From: Bdellovibrionota bacterium
Lineage (GTDB): Bacteria > Bdellovibrionota > UBA1018 > CAUJDS01
Direction: 5' to 3'
Assembly: GCA_963169695.1 (NCBI GenBank)
Contig: CAUJDS010000060.1
Coordinates: forward strand, 190,780 to 254,779
Length of the DNA: 64,000 nt
The notes below the pieces were generated by a model. It had not been told where the DNA came from, searched no databases, and saw only the letters and a program-made list of their open reading frames with translations. The translations under genes were made by a program, and so were the position numbers. Below are positions 7,433 to 16,307 of this stretch, piece by piece (position 1 is the stretch's first letter; each line of letters begins with the position of its first letter).

Positions 7433-8439
7433 TAGGTTCTCGCAAGGATGTCCCTTACCTTGTTAAATACGACTTCGGGTAGCAGCTGCTTCAAGCACTG
7501 ATTGTCAGTGCAATCGGCATACTTCTTACCATCGTAGCAAGGTTGGCAGGGAAGTGGAGTTGGTAGCTCCAGCGCCTGGCCTGGGTTGTTGAGTGGAAAT
7601 CTTGATTGTGCAGGAACGGGTCCAAAGAGTCCTATGACCGGAATGCCCGCAAGACCAGCCAAATGAAGAGGTCCGGAGTCATGAGTAATGAGGACTGCTC
7701 GCTCTGCTAGGCAGTCAATAAATTCTAGCAGCTTGAGCTTACCCAACTGAGATTGAACGTTGAGGCCTTGGAATGCTTCCAAAACCCAAAGGTCAGAATC
7801 AGAACCAAAAATTTCAACTTCCCATCCTTGTTCAAGACAGCGTTCTGCGAGTTTTCGATAATGGGAGAGTGGCCAACGTCGAAGGGGATCATCAGCGAGT
7901 AAGTTTTTGGCGCCGCCGGGAGCGAGGGCGATTTTCTTTGATTGTGCGCCTTTCCAGAAAATTCGAGGAGTGGGAAGGTAGCCCTTCGGATCGGGCATTT
8001 CATTTGGAATAAAGTGCTTGATAAGGTCGAAGTAAGCATAACTATGGTGTTGTGAGAGCGTCGAAGGCGATAGTGTACTATGCGGCGAAAAAAAGCGGGT
8101 CTTCTTTCCGCAGGCCCCAGCGACTAACCAGGCGTAGCGCGGATCGGAATGGGCGATCAAGATTTGATCAAAGCGACTACCCAAAAAATTGAAAAAAGTT
8201 TTTGCTGCTAAGAATGCTTTTTTGAAAGAGGAACCGGCCAACAAGTTCTGATCATCCAAGGCAATAATATGGGTAGCCTGACTGTACGCACGAACCAGGG
8301 GTTCAGCAGATTTTCCGACCACCCAAGTGACTCTCGTTCCTTTGCTCTCCAGGTACCTCGATAGAGGAAGCGCCATGATCACGTCACCAAGGGCGCCAAG
8401 TTTCAAAAAAAGAAGGGACTTGGGTAGGGAAGATTTCAT
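7432..8439 (-). CDS. Glycosyltransferase family 9 (heptosyltransferase-like)
   Basis: A 335-residue GT-B enzyme of the ADP-heptose:LPS heptosyltransferase family, acting at the cytoplasmic face on lipopolysaccharide core. Visible motifs are LFLKLGALGDVIMALPL at the N-terminus, IALAPGGAKN in the middle, and LITHDSGPLHLAGLAGIPVIGLFGP in the donor-binding domain. The C-terminus has a cysteine cluster (PCQPCYDGKKYADCTDNQC) commonly present in this family. The ORF extends further upstream, but the ATG at 8439 starts just before the conserved region. Sugar specificity cannot be read from sequence. Confidence 0.87.
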   Translation of the reverse strand: MKSSLPKSLLFLKLGALGDVIMALPLSRYLESKGTRVTWVVGKSAEPLVRAYSQATHIIALDDQNLLAGSSFKKAFLAAKTFFNFLGSRFDQILIAHSDPRYAWLVAGACGKKTRFFSPHSTLSPSTLSQHHSYAYFDLIKHFIPNEMPDPKGYLPTPRIFWKGAQSKKIALAPGGAKNLLADDPLRRWPLSHYRKLAERCLEQGWEVEIFGSDSDLWVLEAFQGLNVQSQLGKLKLLEFIDCLAERAVLITHDSGPLHLAGLAGIPVIGLFGPVPAQSRFPLNNPGQALELPTPLPCQPCYDGKKYADCTDNQCLKQLLPEVVFNKVRDILART

Positions 8440-8631
8440 CGCAGTGCATTCAGAATAGCACCGGCGGAATTTTTTTGTCCAGCACCGAAAGTGATCCTGA
8501 GAGGCTGCAAATGGCGAGAGCAAGGATGATGAGAATATTGTTTGAAGCATGGTGCCTATTGAAATGAATTGCGATCGCGTTCCCCTTAAGTCAGCATGGA
8601 ATTCAAAGTAGATGATGAAGAGGCAATAAGT

Positions 8632-11600
8632 ATGAAAATCTGGATTCAGTGGATGATCACCAAGCGCAGGTGGGTGGTAGCGGGCACCTTACTTGTGACC
8701 GCTTTGTTTATGTCTCAGCTTAAGAACCTTTCCATTATTATTGATCCTGATGACGCACTACCTCAGTCTCATCCCTACTTAAAAGTGAATAACGAAGTCG
8801 AACGAATTTTTGGGAATAAATTTACGGTAGTAATTGGCGTCACCGCCAATCAAGGCGATGTTTTTCAGACCCCCATTCTCAAAAAGGTCAAATCGATTAC
8901 GGACCAAATGCTAGCGCTCCCGGGGACCGTCAAGTCGAACGTCAATAGCCTTTCTGCAAGAAAAGCCAAGAGCATCTCGGGCGATCAAGAGGGAATGACC
9001 GTTCGTCCTTTGATGGAAAAGGTGCCGGAAAACGCAGCCGAAATGGAACGCCTGAAGGTTGGCCTTGCGTCGAATCCAGTTTATGAAAATCTCCTTATCT
9101 CCCCCGATCGAAAAACGACCCAGATTGTTGCAGAATTCAAAAAAATCCCGGGCGGGTTCAAAGCCATTGATGATCAGGTTCGAAAGATCGTAGACAATGA
9201 GCGTGACCCAAGTGTGGATTTGACTGTTGGTGGTCTACCTACCTTTCTTTCTTTGTTAGAGCGGTATTCTCAACGGATGGGATTTCTTTTTCCGATTGCG
9301 GTCTTGATCATTGGACTGATTCACTATGAGGCCTTTCGGACCGTACAGGCTCTGATTTTGCCCCTTGTGACCGCACTCGTTGCAGTCGTATGGGCAGTCG
9401 GGATCCTTGCCCTTCTTGGTCAGCCGATGGATGTTTTTAATGCCTCTACGCCCATTCTTATATTGGCGATCGCTGCGGGCCATGCGGTTCAAATTCTGAA
9501 ACGCTATTACGAAGAATATTCTTCCATCAGAGAGCAGTCACCCATGATGCCACCGGCTGAAATGAATAAGATGGCCGTCCTTGCATCCCTGACGAAGGTT
9601 GGTCCTGTCATGGTAGTGGCATGCTTGGTTGCCGCGTTGGGCTTCTTTTCGCTGATGATTTTTGAAATCAAGTCCATTCGGACCTTCGGGGTATTTACTG
9701 GATCGGGTGTAGTCAGCGCATTGATTTTGGAGCTGACCTTTATTCCTGCCCTGAGATCCATGTTACCTGCACCCAGTGAAAAGGAATATCGCAGAGAGAA
9801 GCAGGTGTCTTTTTGGGATCGCTTGACTGGCGCACTCTATGGTCTGTCTGTCGATCATCGTAAAAAGGTCTATCTTGTTTCGGGAATGGCTATCGTCATT
9901 CTTTCGCTGGGCGGCTACTGGCTCAAAATCGAGAATTCTCAAAAGAGTTACTTCTACGGAAAAATTCCAGCCAGGTTGGAAGATGACAAAATCAACGAAC
10001 GTATGGCGGGCACGAATACCCTTTATACCTTTGTCGATACCCAGAAAGAAGACGGAATAAAAAATCCAGAGGTGCTACACGCGATGGAAAAAATGCAGGA
10101 ATTTTTTTCCAAAGAGGCTCCAATAGGTAAAACGGTGTCCATCGTAGATTTCATCAAGCGAATGAACCAGTCCATGAATGCTGACAAAAAAGAATTCTAC
10201 CAAATTCCTGATAACTCGGACCTTGTCGCTCAATACCTTTTGCTCTATTCGAACTCAGGCGAGCCGGGAGATTTTGATTCCTATGTCGATTATGGCTACC
10301 AGAAAGCGATTGTTCAGGTTTTCACTAAGGTAGACAATTCGACCTACATTGATGACGTGGCCAAACGAGCCAAGGCCTATGCTGATAGTGTTTTTCCGGC
10401 GGGAGTGCAAGTGTCGATCGGTGGAGGCGCCACAGGGGGAGTTGCGCTCAATGAAGTCATGATTCATGAAAAGGTCCTCAATATTCTGCAGATTATGGCT
10501 GCGGTTTTTCTTGTGTCGTCTTTTGTTTTTCGATCCTTTCTCGCCGGCGCGTTGATTCTGGTTCCATTGGTTGCAGCAGTTTTTGTAAACTTCGGGGTCA
10601 TGGGTCTTCTTGGAATACCCTTACAAATAGCCACAGCTCTCGTATCTGCCATGGCGGTTGGTATTGGAGCGGACTATGGCATCTACATGAGCTATCGGAT
10701 GCGCGAAGAGTTGCGTTCAGGGCGACCGGAAAAGGAGGCCATTGAGCGCGCATTTCGCTCAGCTGGAAAAGCAACTCTCTTTGTGAGCAGTGCAGTCGCG
10801 GGTGGATTTGGAGTGCTCATTTTTTCTTGGGGATTTATGATCCATATCTGGATGGGTTTCTTGATTGCCACGGCGATGCTGGTCAGTTCCTTTACGGCAC
10901 TTACGGTATTTCCGTCGCTCATACTTACGTTAAGACCGACGTTTATATTTGATCGAAGAAAGGAAAAGCGAGAGATGAAGATGGCAAGTATTGGAATGGG
11001 TCTATTGAGTATGGGCCTCTTGGGAGGAGGAGGGCTTGAAGTTCGCGCAGAATCGCTTACGCCAGATCAGATTGCGAAGAAGAGCTTTTTGACCTCGAAA
11101 GTAATGGATTCCACCTCTGACTCAACTTTTCGACTCGTCAATGGAAACGGACAAGAGCGTGTTCGAGAGACCCAGGGTCAAACCAAGTTGATTCCTGGCA
11201 CGACGGACAATCGTCGAGTCGTAACGTTTCTTTCGCCATCGGATATCAAAGGAACCAAAACACTCCTAGTAGAACATAGCGAGAAAGATGACGACATCTG
11301 GATCTACCTACCAGCCCTAAAAAAGGTGCGAAGGCTTGTGGCCAACAATAAGAAAGACTCATTTGTCGGGACCGATTTTTCGTATAGTGATGTGATTGGG
11401 CAGAAAGTAGAAGAATGGAATCATATACTTTTAAAAGAAGAGAAGATAGATGGGCGCGATTGTTACGTCATCGAAGCCACTCCAAAGAAGCCAGAAACTG
11501 GCGAAAATTCTGGCTATGCTAAGAGCACCAGTTGGATTGATAAAGCTAGTTTCGTAGCGGTACAGGCTGAGTTTCATAATGGTGGTGGAATTCTGTATAA

Positions 11601-11781
11601 GCGTATTCGTTCCAAAAACATTCAAAAAGTCGACGACAAAAAAGACAAGTGGCAACCTATGTTGCTTGAAGCGGAGAATCTCGAAACTGGCCATAAAACA
11701 GTCATTGAATTTAAAAACTACAAAGCCAACGTTGGTGTATCGGATGAAGTCTTTACGACCCGCTATTTAGAAAAGCGATAG
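8632..11781 (+). CDS. RND/MMPL-family exporter fused to a LolA-like outer-membrane lipoprotein-sorting domain
   Basis: A 1049-residue protein. Residues 1 to about 780 form an RND permease of the MMPL/patched-like type: one TM helix, a periplasmic loop, five TM helices (including ILILAIAAGHAVQILKRYYEE), then the same again (LVSAMAVGIGADYGIYMSYRMRE). Residues from about 805 are a LolA-like sorting domain (LVEHSEKDDDIWIYLPALKKVRRL, FVGTDFSYSDV). Such domains are often separate secreted proteins. Between them sits a signal-peptide-like stretch starting at an in-frame ATG at 10975 with AAGGA ten bases upstream, so a separate 268-residue product is possible. The main start at 8632 has GAGG about eight bases upstream; the ORF runs back to 8596. 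It likely moves lipids or lipoproteins to the outer membrane with the barrel gene downstream. Confidence 0.88.
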   Translation: MKIWIQWMITKRRWVVAGTLLVTALFMSQLKNLSIIIDPDDALPQSHPYLKVNNEVERIFGNKFTVVIGVTANQGDVFQTPILKKVKSITDQMLALPGTVKSNVNSLSARKAKSISGDQEGMTVRPLMEKVPENAAEMERLKVGLASNPVYENLLISPDRKTTQIVAEFKKIPGGFKAIDDQVRKIVDNERDPSVDLTVGGLPTFLSLLERYSQRMGFLFPIAVLIIGLIHYEAFRTVQALILPLVTALVAVVWAVGILALLGQPMDVFNASTPILILAIAAGHAVQILKRYYEEYSSIREQSPMMPPAEMNKMAVLASLTKVGPVMVVACLVAALGFFSLMIFEIKSIRTFGVFTGSGVVSALILELTFIPALRSMLPAPSEKEYRREKQVSFWDRLTGALYGLSVDHRKKVYLVSGMAIVILSLGGYWLKIENSQKSYFYGKIPARLEDDKINERMAGTNTLYTFVDTQKEDGIKNPEVLHAMEKMQEFFSKEAPIGKTVSIVDFIKRMNQSMNADKKEFYQIPDNSDLVAQYLLLYSNSGEPGDFDSYVDYGYQKAIVQVFTKVDNSTYIDDVAKRAKAYADSVFPAGVQVSIGGGATGGVALNEVMIHEKVLNILQIMAAVFLVSSFVFRSFLAGALILVPLVAAVFVNFGVMGLLGIPLQIATALVSAMAVGIGADYGIYMSYRMREELRSGRPEKEAIERAFRSAGKATLFVSSAVAGGFGVLIFSWGFMIHIWMGFLIATAMLVSSFTALTVFPSLILTLRPTFIFDRRKEKREMKMASIGMGLLSMGLLGGGGLEVRAESLTPDQIAKKSFLTSKVMDSTSDSTFRLVNGNGQERVRETQGQTKLIPGTTDNRRVVTFLSPSDIKGTKTLLVEHSEKDDDIWIYLPALKKVRRLVANNKKDSFVGTDFSYSDVIGQKVEEWNHILLKEEKIDGRDCYVIEATPKKPETGENSGYAKSTSWIDKASFVAVQAEFHNGGGILYKRIRSKNIQKVDDKKDKWQPMLLEAENLETGHKTVIEFKNYKANVGVSDEVFTTRYLEKR

Positions 11782-11785
11782 TGTG

Positions 11786-13036
11786 ATGAAACGCTTAGTT
11801 GTCATCGCAGCTTTTTTGAGTGGTATGGCGTTGGCAGAGGACGATGCATCAAAAGGTATTTGGGATGCGCTGGGTCTTTCGGGCTCCTTGCGTCTGTCAG
11901 CGTGGGAAAGAGATAAGTCCTATAGCTCGCAACGCGGATTTTTTCAGGGCGGAGCGTGGCTTCAGGCTCGCCCTAAGGAATTTCTTGGGTTGCGAAGTTA
12001 TTTCGACGGAAAAATCGATTTTGAGAATCTGACAAGAAGTGCAAAGGTTAATGGAGACTTGAGAGAAGCCTATGTCGAAAGCAGTTTAGGTCGACTTGAC
12101 CTCAGAGTAGGGCGACAAATTACCTTATGGGGAAGAGCTGATAAAGCCAATCCGACCGATAGCTTTTCGACTCGAGATTTTACCTTACTAGCTACCGATG
12201 ATGAAGACCAGCGTTTCGGTAGTCTTGCAACACTCTTGACATGGAATATTGACGATGAATTTCGTCTTATCGGAATTTGGCAGCCCGAGTGGCGATTTCC
12301 AAAATACCCTTTGCCCCCGGTCTCAGGTGTGAGTTTCTCCTATGGAAATCCAAGCAGTAGAATGGAGCAGTGGGGTGCTAAGTTGGATCATTCAGGTGGG
12401 GCCATCGACTGGTCCGTATCTTTTTCGCAAACCTTGGACCGCAATGCCGATATGCGATTGGTATCTGCCACTGCTGCTGGGACCGAAGTCGAGCTACTCT
12501 TTCAAAAAATAGATGTTTATGGTTTTGATTTTGCCAAAGTCGTGGGGGACTACGGCTTACGTGGTGAATTGGCTTACGTGCGTACGTTAGATAAAACGGG
12601 AGATGATTTTTTAACCAAAAATCCTTTTTGGTTTGGGGTTTTGGGAGTGGATCGGACCTTCTTTGGTGACCTGAATGTCAATGCGCAGTACATCTTCCGC
12701 TACACTGAGAATTGGCATTCTGCGCAGGAGGTTTCTAACCTCAGTCTTCGAAGCTTGGCAGAGCAAGTGGAGATTCTCTCGAATCAGAAAGTGAGAATGC
12801 TTCATGCGGGTTCTCTTCGCGTGAGTTACAAACTCTTTCATGAAACCTTAGAGGCGGAATGGGCCATGGTGGGATGGTTTAATAATGGAGTTTCGCGACC
12901 CAAGGTGACTTATGCCATTTCGGATCAGTGGAAGGCCATTGCCGGCGCTGAAATATACTATGGCCATCCTCAGAGTTTCTTCGGAAGGATGAACTCCCTT
13001 TCAACACTCTTTGCAGAGGTGCGTTGGTTGTTTTGA
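11786..13036 (+). CDS. Outer-membrane beta-barrel protein, DUF1302-like
   Basis: A 416-residue secreted protein with a signal peptide (MKRLVVIAAFLSGMALA) followed by alternating hydrophobic strands. LRVGRQITLWGRADKANPTDSF is the type of motif found in DUF1302 barrel proteins that accompany RND exporters and LolA-like proteins. The chain ends in an aromatic residue (AEVRWLF), as expected for recognition by the BAM complex. It begins a few bases after the exporter gene (ATG at 11786, or GTG at 11783) and must be co-transcribed. It probably provides the outer-membrane end of the export route. A terminator follows at 13284. Confidence 0.8.
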   Translation: MKRLVVIAAFLSGMALAEDDASKGIWDALGLSGSLRLSAWERDKSYSSQRGFFQGGAWLQARPKEFLGLRSYFDGKIDFENLTRSAKVNGDLREAYVESSLGRLDLRVGRQITLWGRADKANPTDSFSTRDFTLLATDDEDQRFGSLATLLTWNIDDEFRLIGIWQPEWRFPKYPLPPVSGVSFSYGNPSSRMEQWGAKLDHSGGAIDWSVSFSQTLDRNADMRLVSATAAGTEVELLFQKIDVYGFDFAKVVGDYGLRGELAYVRTLDKTGDDFLTKNPFWFGVLGVDRTFFGDLNVNAQYIFRYTENWHSAQEVSNLSLRSLAEQVEILSNQKVRMLHAGSLRVSYKLFHETLEAEWAMVGWFNNGVSRPKVTYAISDQWKAIAGAEIYYGHPQSFFGRMNSLSTLFAEVRWLF

Positions 13037-13077
13037 GTGTACCTTGCTGGGGCCACGATTTCATGGAGACAGTGCAT

Positions 13078-13153
13078 CCCCAGCGAGGCGGGTTTGAAGC
13101 TAGGAAGTTTGTACGGGATGAACAGGAAGGGGACTCAGCGAGGGGGGAGGGTG
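13078..13153. repeat. Left inverted repeat flanking the HNH nuclease gene
   Basis: The first 32 bases (13078-13109) are the reverse complement of 14717-14748 with one mismatch. Similarity continues imperfectly to about 13153 (matching 14677-14716), through GGGATGAACAG and GAGGGGGGAGG-like blocks. An 11-base copy of the outer end, CCTTGCTGGGG, also lies at 13042-13052 and can pair with 13078-13088 to form a hairpin. The two long copies bracket the HNH nuclease gene. No other gene lies in 13037-13519, which also holds a terminator at 13284-13310. Confidence 0.75.
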
Positions 13154-13283
13154 ACAAAATTGAAAGAAACTTTTCAGTAAGTGCCCGTGAATACCTGTTA
13201 CGATGATTCCCTTTCTGCGCGCGAAATGGAAAAGAATTCTTTATCATCCGATTTGTAATTTAGAATTCTTTCTCGAATTATTG

Positions 13284-13310
13284 CTCGGTTTTTCTTGACC
13301 GAGTTTTTTT
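13284..13310 (+). terminator. Intrinsic terminator
   Basis: CTCGGT at 13284-13289 pairs with ACCGAG at 13298-13303 across an 8-base loop, followed directly by seven T residues (13304-13310). This is a small but canonical rho-independent terminator. It would end transcripts of the RND exporter and barrel operon before the nuclease gene. Note that it lies inside the repeat-bounded segment. Confidence 0.7.
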
Positions 13311-13519
13311 AAAAAAGTGCATTTGGCATTCAGCAAATCCAAGTAACGCGTAACATCCTATTACACGCGCACAATGCCTCAATAGAGCATCGTTCGCTTA
13401 GCAATCCTCCGGGTCCATTTGAATGTTTGTATCGTGTCTCTTATCGAAGACTAAGGCCTAAAAATTCGACCAAAAATTTCGTGATAAGTAGTCCGAAGAA
13501 AAAGAAACGGAGAAACACC

Positions 13520-14566
13520 ATGCTGCAAAATGAATCCACTCAAGCGTCAAAGAATAAAAATATTAGCACAGAACAAACGCCTTCTGGCCTCAAAGGATTG
13601 TCGGATACCCAGTTGCAGCTTCGAATCCGAGAGCTTGCCAAAGCCGAGCAGAGTCTGACTTTACAAGTGCTGCTTCACCTCAAAGAAATCTCCGATCGCA
13701 AGCTCCATGCAAAGCTTGGATATGCTTCCTTGTGGGAATACACAGTGAAAGAACTAGGCTATTGCGAAGCTTCTGCTTCCTCTCGTCTTGCCGCCATGCG
13801 ATTGATGGTGAGTGTCCCAGAAGCTAGGACTCAGATCGAAAGTGGAAAACTCACACTTTCTCAGGCAGCAAGGATTCAGCAGTTTATTCGTAAGGAGAAT
13901 CAAGTTTCTTCGGAGCCCATTACGAAAAGTGAAACCAAAGCAATCATCCAAGCCTCTTTAGGTTCTTCCATCCGAGAGACCCAGAGGATGCTCGAAGCCA
14001 AAGCCCAAGAACGAAGGCCTAGTTTGATTGCTGAAAAGCAGAATCAACCTACTATCTCCTTTCAGGCGGATGAAGAAACTCTGCAAATGCTAGAAAGGCT
14101 CCGGGAGCTACGTGGAAACCTGGGAGCCTTGGAGCTATTTAAGCTAAGCCTCAGAACCACTTTGGATAAACTCGATCCACTCCGAAAGAAGCAGAAGGTA
14201 ATAAGTAGCAAACCAGATCTGTCCCTTTTTGCGCAGAAACCCAAGGATGATTGCCTCGCTGTTGATAGGAATTTATGTCCAATGCCTTCGAAGCCTTCAC
14301 GCTTTATCCCGCAATGGATCCGGATCGAAGTAGCCAAGCGAAGCAAAGGCCAGTGCGAGTATCACAGTCCTTTAAACGGCAAGCGATGTGAGAGTCGGTA
14401 CCGAGTTCAATACGACCACATTGCGCCGATTGCTCGTGGAGGAGTAGGGACTCTAGAAAATATTCAGCACCTTTGCGGACTCCACAATCGTACGAAGGGA
14501 GTGCAGATGGAGGCTGCATACTTCGGGGCAGCGCTTACCGCTGTGTCAGAAGAAAGAAGAAGCTGA
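13520..14566 (+). CDS. HNH endonuclease
   Basis: A 348-residue protein. The N-terminal two thirds are helical and charged (LSDTQLQLRIRELAKAEQ, HLKEISDRKLHAKLGYASLW, YCEASASSRLAAM), a DUF222-like or DNA-recognition module. The C-terminal HNH nuclease runs from about residue 285: CEYHSPLNGKRCESR, then VQYDHIAPIARGG (the D-H of the motif), ENIQHLCGLHN and the final N-RTKG. The start at 13520 is preceded by GGAG at about eight bases; an unlikely upstream extension exists. The gene stands alone and is bracketed by long inverted repeats, so it may be part of a mobile unit. The DNA target is unknown. Confidence 0.85.
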   Translation: MLQNESTQASKNKNISTEQTPSGLKGLSDTQLQLRIRELAKAEQSLTLQVLLHLKEISDRKLHAKLGYASLWEYTVKELGYCEASASSRLAAMRLMVSVPEARTQIESGKLTLSQAARIQQFIRKENQVSSEPITKSETKAIIQASLGSSIRETQRMLEAKAQERRPSLIAEKQNQPTISFQADEETLQMLERLRELRGNLGALELFKLSLRTTLDKLDPLRKKQKVISSKPDLSLFAQKPKDDCLAVDRNLCPMPSKPSRFIPQWIRIEVAKRSKGQCEYHSPLNGKRCESRYRVQYDHIAPIARGGVGTLENIQHLCGLHNRTKGVQMEAAYFGAALTAVSEERRS

Positions 14567-14676
14567 TTTAAGTACTTGTAATGAGTTCGCGCGCCCGAAG
14601 TGGAAATTTTTTTTGCTTAGGGCAAGGCTGTTACTAAAATGCATTGATATTATATAAGTAAGTACCTGCCTCCGGG

Positions 14677-14748
14677 CACCTCTCCCCTCGTGGCTTCCCC
14701 TCTGTCATCCGTTGCTAACTTCCTAGCTTCAAACCCGCCTTGCTGGGG
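14677..14748. repeat. Right inverted repeat flanking the HNH nuclease gene
   Basis: Reverse complement of the left copy at 13078-13153: 31 of 32 bases match in the outer part (14717-14748), with looser similarity inward to 14677. Beyond it, GCTGAG and CTCAGC around 14749-14780 form a further short hairpin. The rest of 14567-14924 contains no gene; its last part carries the leader of the VWA lipoprotein gene. Confidence 0.75.
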
Positions 14749-14924
14749 CTGAGCACGCAGACTCCGCCTGTGTCTCAGCTTACCTGGGATCAGTGGTCGT
14801 TTTTGGGCCTCTAAGTGGAGCCTGTCAAAATCTTCATCAAATTTGAAACCTATGCCCCCGTAATTACAGCAGAGTAGAAGGGAACAACTCTTGCTTCTCT
14901 TTCAACCTGGGGAAATAAGATTTC

Positions 14925-16307
14925 ATGGGGTTTACTAATAGGGTATCTAACTCATTCGCTTTGAGTCTATTGCTCGTTGCAGGGATGCTGAGTCTTACGG
15001 CCTGCCCGACAAAATCGGCATTTAACCAAAGCCCGATTTCAGAAACTCATACCCTCCTGGGAAATAAAAAAAGCGATATCGTGTTCATTATGGACGACTC
15101 GCCAAGCATGGGTCCCATTTGGGCAAAGCTCTCAGACTATTTGAACGAGTTTATTGATACCTATCTAGTTACCAGTAATACCGAGAAGAAAATCGTAGAT
15201 ACCTGTATTCAATTTGCCACGGTGTCTTCTTACCTCAGAAGCCGGTCCTATGGACTCGATGCTACCAATGAGCCTTGGTTAGAGCCGGTTTGTACTATTA
15301 AGCCAGACGGGACTCCTATGAGTGTTGCCGAGCTTCAGACGGCACTGAATGACCGAATTTCTGGAATGAAATCAAACTTAAAAGGTTCCTTTTTGAGTCG
15401 ATGGATTCAGAGCTGGCAGCAGCTACTCGTGGAATCTATTCGCGGAACTGCAAAAGGGATTCCTCAAAAGGGTGCCTACAAATATTATTTCGCTTTTACG
15501 GATGTCGGAAATGGACCAAATCCTAAGATGAATGGTCATGGTTTTCTAGATTTCTTGCCGCTAACTTTCGGGTTTCAATACCTCTGTCCCTTTACCATCC
15601 CTGGAAGTCTTTTTGCGAATCAGAACGGTGTTCCGGTGACCTATCAGTATTTTTTAGGTATTTGTAGTGCGGCTTCCTCTGCTCAAGGATTTCAGGTTGC
15701 GGGCATTGATGAGATCAAAGAAACGATCGATCGATTGCACAATGAATTGGACGGAATGAGCGAGGGTTCTGATCCTACGTATGCCCTTCATGCTGTTGGG
15801 CCGTTGCAAGCGGACACCGTCAAACAGCTTAGGAGTGTACAGTACTGCGCTGGCAGTCGTCCCTATCCGAATAGTCCTGTCACAGCCCCTCCTTATGAGT
15901 GGTCAAATCCAGATGTGAATCCATTTGTTTCTTTAGCGCCTGAAATGAAGGAACTTACCAATAGGATTGGAAGTGATGTTCACAATAGTTTTGGTTCTTA
16001 TTCCTCGGCAACAGACATCTGTGAGTTCAATGCCGCTACTGCGCTGGGTGGAGCGGGTGAAGCGTTGGCTAGTTTAAATCGAAAGATCAAATTGGATAAG
16101 CTTCCCGATTGGACGCGTCCGGCGACTTTTCAGTTCGTAGGTCCCAATGGAAATGTGCTTTTGGAATTTAGTTTCGGCGATTCAAGAGTGCAGGTTGACA
16201 CATCGAATCCTCGTATCTTGACGTTCGCGAAAGAGGTAGTTGCACTCTCGCCGGTTATCGGAAAGTTTAAAGTCATCTTTTTTGAGAAATTGGCGGATAG
16301 CCTATGA
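14925..16307 (+). CDS. Lipoprotein with von Willebrand factor A-like domain
   Basis: A 460-residue secreted lipoprotein. The signal peptide ends in the lipobox LSLTAC (Cys 27). Soon after, KKSDIVFIMDDSPSMGPIW carries a MIDAS-type D-x-S-x-S metal site, the mark of VWA domains that bind partners through a divalent cation. Cysteines in the mature part (DTCIQF, PVCTI, YLCPF, GICSAA, QYCAG, DICEF) suggest disulfides, in keeping with an extracytoplasmic location. Its stop overlaps the start of a second lipoprotein gene by four bases, so the two form a unit. The role is unknown; surface adhesion or envelope scaffolding are possibilities only. Confidence 0.75.
   Translation: MGFTNRVSNSFALSLLLVAGMLSLTACPTKSAFNQSPISETHTLLGNKKSDIVFIMDDSPSMGPIWAKLSDYLNEFIDTYLVTSNTEKKIVDTCIQFATVSSYLRSRSYGLDATNEPWLEPVCTIKPDGTPMSVAELQTALNDRISGMKSNLKGSFLSRWIQSWQQLLVESIRGTAKGIPQKGAYKYYFAFTDVGNGPNPKMNGHGFLDFLPLTFGFQYLCPFTIPGSLFANQNGVPVTYQYFLGICSAASSAQGFQVAGIDEIKETIDRLHNELDGMSEGSDPTYALHAVGPLQADTVKQLRSVQYCAGSRPYPNSPVTAPPYEWSNPDVNPFVSLAPEMKELTNRIGSDVHNSFGSYSSATDICEFNAATALGGAGEALASLNRKIKLDKLPDWTRPATFQFVGPNGNVLLEFSFGDSRVQVDTSNPRILTFAKEVVALSPVIGKFKVIFFEKLADSL

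Noticed and set aside
13078-14748. Repeats around the HNH gene as a CRISPR array or an IS element
   Set aside because: There are only two inverted copies and no spacer series, and the enclosed gene is an HNH nuclease rather than a transposase.
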